A stretch of DNA of 64,000 bases from Klebsiella quasivariicola (GCF_002269255.1 NZ_CP022823.1:248001-312000); one strand, 5' to 3'. Shown: positions 26,552 to 34,523, numbered from the stretch's first letter. Program-made: numbers and translations. The notes: generated from the sequence alone by a model not told the origin.

Positions 26552-28024
26552 TTACTCGGCGCTGGCCGGGGTATTAATCATCCGGTTCAGCCACGGCACC
26601 ATTAGCGCCATCACCACCGTGACGCCCAGCGTCACCAGGCCAATTTTACTGAACACATTGGTATAGACCGGCAAGGTCTGCAGCGGGTCGGTGATGTTTT
26701 CCGGCACCGCGGTGAAGGTTGCTACGTAGCCGCCCAGCAGGAACGCGGCGGCCTGGGTCAGGAACCACATCCCCAGAATAAAGCCCATCAGCCGCTGCGG
26801 AACCAGCGCGGCGACCATCGCCAGGCCCAGGGCGCTAATCAGCAGTTCGCCCAGGCTCTGGAACAGATAAACCAGCACGATAAACCATGGCGAGGTGAGC
26901 CCCTGGGCGTCGGCGAACCACATCCCTGCCGCCGCGGCGGTGAGAAAGCCCAGCGCGCAGAGGAACATCCCGAGGGTAAATTTCACCGGCATGGTCAGGT
27001 CTTTGCCTTTGTGGCCGAGATGGGTGTAGATCGCCGCCAGCACCGGGCTGGCGACCACTACCCAGAAGGGATTCAGCGCCTGGAAGCTGACCGGGTTGAT
27101 GGTAAAGCCAAGGATCTCATGATGGACGTTGTTGATGGCGAAGAAGTTCAGCGAGGTCGGCATCTGGGCATACAGAATGTAAAACAGCACCGCCTCAATC
27201 ATCAGGATAAAGGCGACGAACATTTTGTTGCGTCCGGTTTTATCGAGGCGAAACGCCTCACGGAAAAAGAACGCAATAACCACGACCGACAGGACAATCA
27301 GCACCAGGTTGGCAATCATCACGTTATGCATCAGCCAGGCGCAGAGAAAAATCATTACCACCGTCCCGGCCAGCACCAGCGCCAGATTGCGCAGGCTGAG
27401 GGGGCGATGATCCGGCTCCGAACCAATATCTTTCACCATCCCGCGACAGGCGAAGTAGACCAGCAGCGCGATAATCAGCCCCGCGCCGCACAGGTTATAG
27501 GTTACCGCGTAGCCAAACTTTTCGGCGATCACCGGCGCCAGCGAGAGCGACAGCAGCGACCCGATGTTTATCGACATATAAAACAGGGTGAATGCCCCGT
27601 CGAGACGGGCATCCTTCGGCGGATAGCACTTAGAAAGCAGGCTCGCCGGGTTGGCTTTAAACAAACCATTACCGACGGCGATGGTGCCAAGGGCGACAAA
27701 GATCAGCTGCGGTTTTAGCAGCGACATCCCGGTCATAAAGTAGCCGATAGCCAGCACAATCGCGCCGAGTACCAGCGTACGTTTGGTCCCCAGCAGATGG
27801 TCGCCCACGTAGCCGCCAATCGAAATCAGACCGTATACCAATGCCGCGAAGGCGCCGAAGGTGATAAAGGCTTGTTCCTGAGAGAAGCCCAGCTGTTTAA
27901 CAAAGAAGACCGCCAGGATCCCCTGAACGCCGTAATAGCCAAAACGTTCCCAGAGCTCCACAAAGAAGATCATGAAGAACGGACGAGGTTGCTGCAGCAA
28001 GCCCGTAGGTGCAGTTGTATTCAT
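26552..28024 (-). CDS. dtpB: DtpB, proton-dependent di-/tripeptide transporter
   Basis: 490-residue POT/PTR2 family importer in the inner membrane. The N-terminal proton-coupling signature E23-L-W-E26-R27-F-G-Y-Y-G is present, followed by the family's GGYVGDHLLGTKR stretch and about 14 helices. It is closest to E. coli DtpB (YhiP). ATG at 28024 gives the E. coli N-terminus MNTTAPTG; the longer frame adds 27 unrelated residues. Monocistronic, convergent with rsmJ. Confidence 0.96.
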   Translation of the reverse strand: MNTTAPTGLLQQPRPFFMIFFVELWERFGYYGVQGILAVFFVKQLGFSQEQAFITFGAFAALVYGLISIGGYVGDHLLGTKRTLVLGAIVLAIGYFMTGMSLLKPQLIFVALGTIAVGNGLFKANPASLLSKCYPPKDARLDGAFTLFYMSINIGSLLSLSLAPVIAEKFGYAVTYNLCGAGLIIALLVYFACRGMVKDIGSEPDHRPLSLRNLALVLAGTVVMIFLCAWLMHNVMIANLVLIVLSVVVIAFFFREAFRLDKTGRNKMFVAFILMIEAVLFYILYAQMPTSLNFFAINNVHHEILGFTINPVSFQALNPFWVVVASPVLAAIYTHLGHKGKDLTMPVKFTLGMFLCALGFLTAAAAGMWFADAQGLTSPWFIVLVYLFQSLGELLISALGLAMVAALVPQRLMGFILGMWFLTQAAAFLLGGYVATFTAVPENITDPLQTLPVYTNVFSKIGLVTLGVTVVMALMVPWLNRMINTPASAE

Positions 28025-28281
28025 ATTCCTTCGCCTTGTTTTACTTTCCCAAAAAGTATGAACGCGTATGCCAGAACGCGCTGAAAATGTCTGATCACTC
28101 GCCATGCTGCGGTTATTGGCTTAATGAATAGATTATTATATAGATATTTTGCTGAATAACTGGTTGATCACACTAATTGAATGGCTTATTTGCGGATTGA
28201 AGTTCTGTTACGCGTCGGCGGAGGGCAGAAATAAAAAACGCCCGCATTGGGCGGGCGTCTGGCGCGTGGAAAAAGCGAAAA
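28025..28281 (-). promoter_or_regulatory. dtpB upstream region and uspA terminator
   Basis: 257 bases. The uspA end holds a strong intrinsic terminator (28232-28259). The remaining AT-rich part must hold the dtpB promoter; I could not fix a convincing -35/-10 pair. Confidence 0.4.
28232..28259 (-). terminator. Intrinsic terminator of uspA
   Basis: On the minus strand ACGCCCGC-CCAAT-GCGGGCGT is followed by TTTTTAT: an 8-bp GC-rich stem plus T-run, about 22 bases after the uspA stop. Confidence 0.92.
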
Positions 28282-28719
28282 TTATTCGTCTTCTTCGTCG
28301 CGCAGCGGGACGATCAGCATGTCGACATGAACGGTGTTGATCAGCTGGCGGGCAGAGGACATCAGCTTGCTCCAGAAGTCCTGATGATGGCCGCAGACCA
28401 CCAGGTCCATATCGTATTTTTTAATCGCATCGACCAGCACCTGGCCGAGGTCGCCGCTGCCGCTCAGGGTCTCGGTGATCGGGTAGCCCGCGTTGGTTGA
28501 GAGCTCGGTCAGCGCGTGATGGGTCTCTTCGGAGATGCGTTTCTGCATATCGCCGAGGTTAACGTCAATCAGCCCGGTGTAGAGGTCGGAGTAGTTCACA
28601 TCCACGTGGATCAGGGAGACTTTCGCGTTATACGGGCGGGCCATAGAAACGGCTTTTTCAACCAGTACTTTACTCTCCGGGGACAGGTCTACTGCAATAA
28701 GAATATGTTTGTAAGCCAT
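28282..28719 (-). CDS. uspA: UspA, universal stress protein A
   Basis: 145-residue cytoplasmic dimeric protein, nearly identical to E. coli UspA (MAYKHILIAVDLSPESKVLVEKAV ...). It accumulates on growth arrest and diverse stress and supports survival; biochemical role remains vague, and UspA-type members lack the full ATP-binding G-x2-G-x9-G(S/T) loop. Divergent from uspB, as in E. coli. Confidence 0.98.
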   Translation of the reverse strand: MAYKHILIAVDLSPESKVLVEKAVSMARPYNAKVSLIHVDVNYSDLYTGLIDVNLGDMQKRISEETHHALTELSTNAGYPITETLSGSGDLGQVLVDAIKKYDMDLVVCGHHQDFWSKLMSSARQLINTVHVDMLIVPLRDEEDE

Positions 28720-28853
28720 AGTATTACTCCTTCCATAAGTTTGTCGATGACCATTGGACCTGACAGCTGGCGCTGCCGTTTCGCCCGCGTCCTGCGTGCT
28801 ACATTCGCGGGAGGGTAGCCTTTAAGGACTTCATTGTTGAAGATATTTCTTAC

Positions 28854-28880
28854 CTTATAGCGCCCCCCGCACTCCGTCAA
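28854..28880 (-). promoter_or_regulatory. uspA sigma-70 promoter
   Basis: Minus strand TTGACG (plus 28875-28880), 15-base GC-rich spacer, TATAAG (plus 28854-28859). The GC-rich stretch next to the -10 is the type of discriminator/spacer linked to ppGpp control. It lies 135 bases upstream of the uspA start. Confidence 0.65.
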
Positions 28881-29101
28881 TGCACTGGGTTCACCTAAAA
28901 GTTAAACAAATTTATCCGTCTTACGTATTGATAACGAATAACCTTGTGGTAAAAAAATTAATGGATCTCCTACACTATTTAATGAGCCGGTCGGGAAAAT
29001 AAATGTGATCGGAATCGCACTCTTTACGGTATTGTCGTGGGTTATTTGGGGAGCGGTAGCCGCGGAGGGGTTCTCCGTGGGCGGGTCGCCGGGGAGGAGG
29101 T
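28881..29101 (+). promoter_or_regulatory. uspB upstream region, sigma-S-like -10
   Basis: Rest of the 382-base uspA-uspB divergent region. CTACACT at 28970-28976 resembles the sigma-S -10 element CTATACT; uspB is RpoS-dependent in E. coli. The leader close to the start is GC-rich and includes GGAG-GGGTT-CTCC (a small hairpin near 29065-29078) ahead of the strong ribosome site GGAGGAGG at 29093-29100. Confidence 0.5.
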
Positions 29102-29437
29102 ATGATCAGCACTATTGCGCTGTTTTGGGCCCTGTGTGTCGTTTGTGTGGTGAATATGGCACGCTACTTCTCATCGTTGCGTGCATTATTGGTTGTGCTA
29201 CGTGGTTGCGATCCCTTGCTCTATCAGTACGTCGATGGCGGCGGCTTTTTTACCTCGCACGGGCAGCCCAGCAAACAGATGCGGCTGGTGTGGTATATCT
29301 ATGCCCAGCGCTACCGTGACCATCACGATGATGAATTTATTCGTCGCTGCGAACGTGTCCGTCGCCAGTTTATCCTGACCAGCGCCCTGTGCGGTCTGGT
29401 GGTGGTGAGCCTGATTGCGCTGATGATCTGGCACTAA
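29102..29437 (+). CDS. uspB: UspB, universal stress protein B (membrane)
   Basis: 111 residues with an N-terminal membrane helix (about 2-20) and a C-terminal one (about 91-110), and a basic loop containing YRDHHDDEFIRRCERVRRQF between. Near-identical to E. coli UspB, an RpoS-dependent inner-membrane protein needed for ethanol tolerance in stationary phase. Start ATG 29102 directly behind GGAGGAGG. Confidence 0.96.
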   Translation: MISTIALFWALCVVCVVNMARYFSSLRALLVVLRGCDPLLYQYVDGGGFFTSHGQPSKQMRLVWYIYAQRYRDHHDDEFIRRCERVRRQFILTSALCGLVVVSLIALMIWH

Positions 29438-29453
29438 CGACATCTTCGGATAA

Positions 29454-29482
29454 AAAAACGGGCCAGCAAGCTGACCCGTTTT
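29454..29482. terminator. Bidirectional terminator between uspB and pitA
   Basis: AAAACGGG ... CCCGTTTT with inner CAGC/GCTG pairs and a 2-base loop, flanked by A- and T-runs, in the 58-base gap between convergent genes. Confidence 0.88.
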
Positions 29483-29495
29483 GATCGAATGACGT

Positions 29496-30992
29496 TTAAA
29501 TCAGTTTCAGGGAGAGCCAGTAAAGGACGCCTGAAAGGATAATCGCTGCCGGCAGGGTCAGTACCCAGGCCATCAGAATGCTGGTCACCGTCTTTTTCTG
29601 CAGACCACCGCCATCCACCAGCATCGTCCCCGCAACAGAGGAGGAGAGCACGTGGGTGGTAGAAACCGGCATCCCGGTGTAGCTCGCCAGACCGATAGAG
29701 ACTGCGGCGGTCATCTGGGCCGACATCCCCTGGGCATAGGTCATGCCTTTCTTACCAATCTTCTCACCGATGGTGGTCGCCACGCGGCGCCAGCCGATCA
29801 TGGTGCCGATACCCAGCGCCAGCGCGACCGCCATAATAATCCAGATTGGCGCGTACTCGATGGTGCTCAGCATGTCGGTTTTCAGTTTCTTCAGCAGACG
29901 CTGGTCGTCAGCGCTCACGTCCGGCAGCTTCGCCACTTTGTCGGTGGTGTCGGAGATGCAGAGCATGATGCGACGCAGCTGGCCGCGCTGTTCCGGTTTT
30001 AGCGACTCGTAGTTCTCAACGCCGGTCAGCATGATTTTCACGCGGTCAAGAGCGTTGATGGTGTTCGCCGGATGGCAGTGGAACTCGCCGTTGGCCGCGG
30101 TATTGGTATCCGGAGAAGGAACCAGCTGATCGACACCGGTGGCTTTTTTCAGCAGTTCAGGGCGCTGCTGGAAGAAGGTTTCCACGTTGTTGACCGCATC
30201 GCGGGTACGGGTGATTTCGTAACCAGAGGCATTCATATTCACCACGAAGCCCGCCGGCGCGACGCCAATCAGTACCAGCATCACCAGACCAATGCCTTTC
30301 TGCCCATCGTTAGCGCCGTGAGAGAACGACACGCCGATAGCAGAGAGGATCAGTGCGATACGGGTCCAGAACGGCGGCTTTTTCTTGCCGTCTTTCTTTT
30401 CACGTTCCGCGGGAGTCAGGTGGATACGTGCCCGTTTTTTGGTTCCGCTCCAGTAGCGACGCAGCAGGAAAATCAGGCCGCCCGCGATCACCAGGCCGAC
30501 GATGGGCGAGATGATAAGCGAAGCAAAAATACCGATGACTTTCGGGATATTCAGCGCATCAACCACGGAGGTGCCGGTCATCAGCGCGTTGGTTAAACCA
30601 ATGCCGATGATGGCGCCAATCAGGGTATGAGAACTGGAGGCCGGAAGACCGAAGTACCAGGTGCCGAGGTTCCAGATGATTGCCGCCAGCAGCATAGAGA
30701 ACACCATGGCGAGGCCATGCGCGGAACCCATGTTAAGCAGCAGATCGGTCGGCAGCATATGCACGATGGCATAGGCTACGCTGAGACCACCCAGCAGAAC
30801 GCCGAAGAAGTTGAAGAGCGCTGCCATCGCTACCGCGAGCTGCGACCGCATGGCGCGAGTGTAGATAACCGTAGCTACCGCGTTTGCGGTATCATGGAAA
30901 CCGTTAATCGCTTCGTAGAACAGTACAAAAGCTAAAGCAAGCAATAATAATAGTCCGGTATGTAAATCCAGACCGGCAAATAAATGTAGCAT
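29496..30992 (-). CDS. pitA: PitA, low-affinity phosphate (metal-phosphate) transporter
   Basis: 498-residue inner-membrane PiT-family symporter that brings in phosphate as a neutral metal complex (Mg, Ca, Zn) with protons. Both repeated PiT signature regions are visible: GFHDTANAVAT (about 31-41) and SHGANDGQKGIG (about 227-238). About ten helices surround a long hydrophilic central loop. It is constitutive in E. coli and a route of Zn(II) entry, which relates it to zntA in this window. Starts at ATG 30992; divergent from yhiN. Confidence 0.97.
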   Translation of the reverse strand: MLHLFAGLDLHTGLLLLLALAFVLFYEAINGFHDTANAVATVIYTRAMRSQLAVAMAALFNFFGVLLGGLSVAYAIVHMLPTDLLLNMGSAHGLAMVFSMLLAAIIWNLGTWYFGLPASSSHTLIGAIIGIGLTNALMTGTSVVDALNIPKVIGIFASLIISPIVGLVIAGGLIFLLRRYWSGTKKRARIHLTPAEREKKDGKKKPPFWTRIALILSAIGVSFSHGANDGQKGIGLVMLVLIGVAPAGFVVNMNASGYEITRTRDAVNNVETFFQQRPELLKKATGVDQLVPSPDTNTAANGEFHCHPANTINALDRVKIMLTGVENYESLKPEQRGQLRRIMLCISDTTDKVAKLPDVSADDQRLLKKLKTDMLSTIEYAPIWIIMAVALALGIGTMIGWRRVATTIGEKIGKKGMTYAQGMSAQMTAAVSIGLASYTGMPVSTTHVLSSSVAGTMLVDGGGLQKKTVTSILMAWVLTLPAAIILSGVLYWLSLKLI

Positions 30993-31221
30993 AGGACGTT
31001 ACGCCATTTTGAGGACATGAACGCGGCGCATTATCAGTGACTTTAGCGGCGCGGGCAAAGTGAAATATAGACTTTTTTTGATTTTCTTCCTGTTTAGGTT
31101 TTACCCTGTTGGGAGTAATCCTATATCTTTCAATGATGTATCTAATGCGGGATTTTTCCCGCTGGTGTGACCAGAGTGAAATATTTACAAAACCCGACAA
31201 TTGGGGAACGAGGAATGCGGT
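30993..31221. promoter_or_regulatory. pitA-yhiN divergent intergenic region
   Basis: 229 bases, AT-rich in the centre (31060-31110), holding both promoters. The ribosome site AGGA (31211-31214) lies 7 bases ahead of the yhiN GTG. I found no recognisable operator. Confidence 0.4.
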
Positions 31222-32415
31222 GTGGAAAGGTTTGATGCCATTGTTGTTGGCGCCGGAGCGGCGGGAATGTTTTGCGCAGCGCAGGCGGGCCAGCTCGGCT
31301 GCCGCGTCCTGCTGCTCGATAATGGCAAAAAGCCGGGGCGAAAAATTCTGATGTCCGGTGGCGGCCGCTGCAACTTTACCAACATGTATGTTGAGCCCGC
31401 GGCGTATCTCAGCCAAAACCCGCATTTTTGCAAATCTGCGCTGGCGCGCTACACCCAGTGGGACTTTATCGAGCTGGTCGGTAAATATGGCATTGCCTGG
31501 CACGAGAAAACCCTCGGCCAGCTGTTTTGTGATGATTCGGCGGAGCAAATCGTCAATCTGCTGCTGGCGGAATGCGAAAAGGGCGGTGTGCAGATCCGTC
31601 TGCGCAGCGAAATCCTCAGCGTGGAGCGCGATGAACAAGGCTACCGGCTACAGGTGAACGGCGAAACGCTGATGACCAAAAAGCTGGTGATCGCCTCCGG
31701 CGGTCTGTCGATGCCAGGACTCGGCGCCTCGCCGTTTGGCTATAAAGTCGCCGAGCAGTTCGGCCTGAAGGTGCTGCCGACCCGCGCGGGACTGGTGCCG
31801 TTTACCCTGCATAAGCCGCTGCTCGAGCAGCTGCAAGTGCTTTCTGGCGTCTCGGTGCCTTCTACCATTACCGCCGAGAACGGCACCCTGTTCCGCGAGA
31901 ACCTGCTCTTTACCCACCGCGGTCTTTCCGGGCCGGCAGTGCTGCAAATTTCCAGCTACTGGCAGCCCGGCGAGTTCGTCACCGTCAATCTGCTACCGGA
32001 CTGCAATCTTGAGGACTTCCTTAACGAGCAGCGCAGCGCGCATCCCAACCAGAGCCTGAAGAACACCCTGGCGATGCAGTTGCCGAAGCGGCTGGTGGAG
32101 TGTCTGCAGCAGCTGGGACAAATACCTGATGTGACGCTCAAGCAACTTAACGTTCGCGATCAGCAGGCGCTGGTGGAGACGTTAACCGCCTGGCGCGTGC
32201 AGCCGAACGGCACCGAAGGTTACCGGACGGCGGAGGTGACCCTCGGCGGCGTCGACACCAACGAGCTCTCGTCGCGTACCATGGAAGCGCGTAAGGCGCC
32301 GGGTCTCTACTTTATCGGCGAAGTGATGGACGTCACCGGCTGGCTCGGTGGGTATAACTTCCAGTGGGCGTGGTCAAGCGCCTGGGCCTGTGCGCAGGCG
32401 CTGGTGGAAGGGTAA
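31222..32415 (+). CDS. yhiN: YhiN, HI0933-family FAD-binding flavoprotein
   Basis: 397 residues. N-terminal dinucleotide motif DAIVVGAGAAGMFCA, the family stretch KPGRKILMSGGGRCNFTN (about 35-53), and a C-terminal GLYFIGEVMDVTGWLGGYNFQWA block. The family is often annotated as an aminoacetone oxidase-like or Rossmann-fold oxidoreductase; the reaction is not established. GTG at 31222 chosen: AGGA 7 bases upstream and an E. coli-like N-terminus (MERFDAI). The 30-odd bases after the stop hold a small GC hairpin before the convergent mgtE-like gene. Confidence 0.92.
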   Translation: MERFDAIVVGAGAAGMFCAAQAGQLGCRVLLLDNGKKPGRKILMSGGGRCNFTNMYVEPAAYLSQNPHFCKSALARYTQWDFIELVGKYGIAWHEKTLGQLFCDDSAEQIVNLLLAECEKGGVQIRLRSEILSVERDEQGYRLQVNGETLMTKKLVIASGGLSMPGLGASPFGYKVAEQFGLKVLPTRAGLVPFTLHKPLLEQLQVLSGVSVPSTITAENGTLFRENLLFTHRGLSGPAVLQISSYWQPGEFVTVNLLPDCNLEDFLNEQRSAHPNQSLKNTLAMQLPKRLVECLQQLGQIPDVTLKQLNVRDQQALVETLTAWRVQPNGTEGYRTAEVTLGGVDTNELSSRTMEARKAPGLYFIGEVMDVTGWLGGYNFQWAWSSAWACAQALVEG

Positions 32416-32454
32416 TCTACGCGTCCGGGCGCCCTGGTGCCCGGACGTATATGA

Positions 32455-33468
32455 TCAGTTCAACCCAAGAAAATACTGGGCGATTTTGAAATAGATAATC
32501 AGCCCGGTGCCGTCAATCAGCGTAGCGATAAACGGCGCGGAAACCACCGCCGGGTCGATGCCGATCCGCTTAAGCACCATCGGAATGACCGAGGAGACGA
32601 TCGCGCTCCACAGGGTAATGCACACCAGCGTCAGGCTGACGATCAGCGTGATTTCCATGCCAATCCCCATCATCCACGCGCGCAGGCAGCCCGCCAGCCC
32701 CAGGGTCAGCGCAATCAGAAATGAGGTCGACACCTCTTTGCGGATCACCCGTCCCATATCGCGCAGTCGCACTTCCCCCAGCGCCATCGAGCGCACCAGC
32801 GTCGAGGTGATTTGCGTTCCGCTGTTGCCGCCGGTGCCGATCAGCAGCGGAATAAAGAAGGCCAGCGCGATGGCCGATTCCAGCGCCTCTTCGAAATGCT
32901 GCAGCACGCTGCTGGTATAGGCTTCGGCCACGAACAGCAGCAGCAGCCACACCGAGCGCTTCTTCCACAGCGTCCAGGGGCTGATTTCCAGGTACGGTTT
33001 TTCCAGCGGCAGCGTCGCCCCCTGCAGCTGGGCGTCTTCGGTGACGTCGTCCTCCAGCAGATGGGCAATTTCTTTTTCCATCAGGCAGCCGACCAGCTCG
33101 CCTTTATCGACGACGGGTACCAGATCGAGGCCGCGCTCGCTGAGCTCGGCAATCACCTGCGGGCGCTCATCGCCAGGTTTAACGCGGAACAGGCAGCTGT
33201 CCATCAGGTAGCGAATAGACTGGCCTACCTCTGCCTCCTGCAATAGTTTTTTGACTGATAAGCTGCCGCGCAGCTTGTTACCGGCGACGACAAATACCTG
33301 GCCGGGAATATCATCGCTGGCCAGCTGGGAGATAAAGTGCTCCCGCGCCTCATGGACGCTGAGATGTTCCTGCAGCGTAATAAAATCGGTACGCATGTAC
33401 TGGGCGATCGCATCGCCGTCGAAGCCAGAGGTCGCCTGATGGGCGGCGCAGAGTTGAATGGAAGACAT
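32455..33468 (-). CDS. MgtE-like magnesium transporter lacking the N domain
   Basis: 337 residues, against about 450 for classical MgtE. A CBS-domain pair (about 20-140, ending in LVPVVDKGELVGCLMEKEI) precedes five membrane helices (about 170-337). Pore-domain signatures are intact: GTGGNSGTQ (211-219) and the Mg-selective acidic residue D319 in PFIATLIDGTGL. The N-terminal superhelical 'N domain' that normally gates MgtE is missing, so gating by cytoplasmic Mg must rest on the CBS pair, or on RNA-level control by the M-box leader upstream. ATG at 33468, ribosome site AGGGA 9 bases upstream. Mg uptake is inferred from family and leader. Confidence 0.88.
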   Translation of the reverse strand: MSSIQLCAAHQATSGFDGDAIAQYMRTDFITLQEHLSVHEAREHFISQLASDDIPGQVFVVAGNKLRGSLSVKKLLQEAEVGQSIRYLMDSCLFRVKPGDERPQVIAELSERGLDLVPVVDKGELVGCLMEKEIAHLLEDDVTEDAQLQGATLPLEKPYLEISPWTLWKKRSVWLLLLFVAEAYTSSVLQHFEEALESAIALAFFIPLLIGTGGNSGTQITSTLVRSMALGEVRLRDMGRVIRKEVSTSFLIALTLGLAGCLRAWMMGIGMEITLIVSLTLVCITLWSAIVSSVIPMVLKRIGIDPAVVSAPFIATLIDGTGLIIYFKIAQYFLGLN

Positions 33469-33477
33469 GATTAAAAT

Positions 33478-33501
33478 CCCTATAAAAAATCACTCATAGG
33501 G
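33478..33501 (-). promoter_or_regulatory. Ribosome-site sequestering hairpin of the mgtE-like gene
   Basis: Minus strand CCCTAT (plus 33496-33501) can pair with ATAGGG (plus 33478-33483), 12-base loop. ATAGGG contains the ribosome site of the mgtE-like gene. Upstream, GTAGGG (plus 33532-33537), at the end of the M-box, can pair with the same CCCTAT, so the two stems exclude each other. A T6 run lies in the loop of the sequestering stem, just after the alternative stem. Confidence 0.6.
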
Positions 33502-33534
33502 GCGAACAAGACAGGGTTAGCGCAGGCAGATCCC

Positions 33535-33708
33535 TACGTCCTGGTTTTAGCACTGCATAACGTATCTGAACGGTTATGACCGCCAGAAGTTACCTTGGCA
33601 ACACCTTGATTCGATGGAAGCCTGTATTTCCCTGAGTGGTCTCTCTCGATACCAACAGGGCGGTAACTTGTATTTATGCAGGAGCCTCGCCATAACGAGA
33701 TCGTTAAA
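33535..33708 (-). ncRNA. M-box (ykoK) magnesium riboswitch
   Basis: Minus-strand leader of the mgtE-like gene. It shows the conserved M-box landmarks in order: GAGGCTCCTGCATAAATAC (GAGGCTCCT is plus 33680-33688), ACCGCCC, an internal purine-rich TCGAGAGAGACC arm, and near the 3' end CAGTGCTAAA (plus 33546-33555), a near match to the same element in Bacillus M-boxes. M-boxes fold compactly when several Mg ions bind and usually switch off magnesium transporter genes. Position between promoter and MgtE-like start agrees fully. Ends are approximate. Confidence 0.93.
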
Positions 33709-33762
33709 TGAGGCGCCATTATTGGCGGAGCGGGATAATTAACAAAGCGTATAATTTATGTG

Positions 33763-33783
33763 GTTTATCAACTGTTGATAAAC
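33763..33783. repeat. 21-base perfect palindrome between mgtE-like gene and hicA
   Basis: GTTTATCAAC-T-GTTGATAAAC: exact 10-base inverted repeat around a single T. It lies where the divergent promoters for the M-box transcript and hicAB must be, so a dimeric regulator may bind it. I do not recognise the binding protein. Confidence 0.6.
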
Positions 33784-33798
33784 AAACTTCATCAGAAT

Positions 33799-33826
33799 TT
33801 GGCTTGACTTCATCTTGTGCTATCAT
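33799..33826 (+). promoter_or_regulatory. hicAB promoter
   Basis: TTGGCT (33799-33804) and TATCAT (33821-33826) with a 16-base spacer, about 40 bases ahead of hicA. The segment GCTTGACTTCA inside it recurs 27 bases downstream (see operator). Confidence 0.55.
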
Positions 33827-33831
33827 TAGCT

Positions 33832-33852
33832 TGACTTCAATGGATGAAGTCA
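33832..33852. promoter_or_regulatory. Candidate HicB operator
   Basis: TGACTTCA-N5-TGAAGTCA, a perfect 8-base inverted repeat, just downstream of the promoter and overlapping the first possible hicA start. The left half is also present at 33805-33812 in the promoter spacer. HicB antitoxins with a ribbon-helix-helix C-terminus commonly autoregulate through such repeats. Confidence 0.6.
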
Positions 33853-33864
33853 TGGGGCAGGGCG

Positions 33865-34140
33865 ATGGAGCAGCAGGTTTTATCTTTACGTAATAAACAG
33901 CGCCACACGTTGGAGCAACTGTTTAAAACCCCTGTCCCACAGGGCATTAAATGGGCCGACATTGAATCGCTAATTAAAGCGTTAGGCGGGGAGATTAAAA
34001 AAGGACGCGGCTCGCGCTGTAAATTTTTGTTGAACCACAGCATTGCCAGCTTTCACAGGCCTCATCCTTCGCCGGATACCGACAAAGGCGCCGTGGAGAG
34101 CGTGCGCGATTGGTTAATCACTATAGGGGTAAAACCATGA
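33865..34140 (+). CDS. hicA: HicA-family mRNA interferase toxin
   Basis: 91 residues, double-stranded-RNA-binding-like HicA fold. Family stretches: KWADIESLIKALGGEI and GRGSRCKFLLN ... FHRPHPSPDTDKGAVESVRDWL. In classical HicA the catalytic His follows Gly-Ser (GSH); here it is Arg51 (GSR), a variant seen in this longer HRPHP subgroup, so the mechanism or activity needs checking. The ATG at 33865 is preferred (AGGG 5-6 bases upstream); an ATG at 33844 would add seven residues inside the operator. Its stop overlaps the hicB start (ATGA). Confidence 0.85.
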   Translation: MEQQVLSLRNKQRHTLEQLFKTPVPQGIKWADIESLIKALGGEIKKGRGSRCKFLLNHSIASFHRPHPSPDTDKGAVESVRDWLITIGVKP

Positions 34141-34496
34141 TCAAACCTAAAACGCCAAACTCAATGGAGATTGCCGGCCAGCCTGCCGTTATCAATTACG
34201 TGCCTGAGCTCAATGCATTCCGCGGTAAGTTCCTCGGATTATCAGGATATTGCGATTTTGTTTCCGATAGTATTCAAGGGTTACAACAGGAGGGCGAGAT
34301 ATCATTACAGGAGTATCTCGCAGATTGTCATGAAGCGGGGATTGAGCCTTATGCTCACCCGGAAAAGATGAAAACCTTCACGCTGCGCTATCCTGAGTCA
34401 TTTGGCGAGCGTCTTAGCTCCGCCGCTGCGGAGGAGCAGGTTTCCGTAAATACCTGGATCCTTGAGACGCTCAATGAACGTCTCAAACAGGCTTAA
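34137..34496 (+). CDS. hicB: HicB-family antitoxin
   Basis: 119 residues. N-terminal partial RNase-H-like HicB domain (about 15-75; YVPELNAFRGKFLGLSGYCDFVSDSI ... SLQEYLADC, then the acidic EAGIEP) and a C-terminal ribbon-helix-helix (about 80-119; KTFTLRYPESFGERLSSAAAEE). It neutralises HicA and probably represses the operon. Start ATG 34137 overlaps the hicA stop by four bases, so translation is coupled. It converges on nikR with only 27 bases between and no clear hairpin. The hicAB block is visibly more AT-rich than its neighbours. Confidence 0.88.
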   Translation: MIKPKTPNSMEIAGQPAVINYVPELNAFRGKFLGLSGYCDFVSDSIQGLQQEGEISLQEYLADCHEAGIEPYAHPEKMKTFTLRYPESFGERLSSAAAEEQVSVNTWILETLNERLKQA

Positions 34497-34523
34497 AACA
34501 GTATGCAGCAGCTCGCCATCGTT

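Noticed and set aside
29005..29319. 104-codon plus-strand frame overlapping uspB
   Set aside because: Different frame from uspB, which is near-identical to a known protein and has a strong ribosome site.
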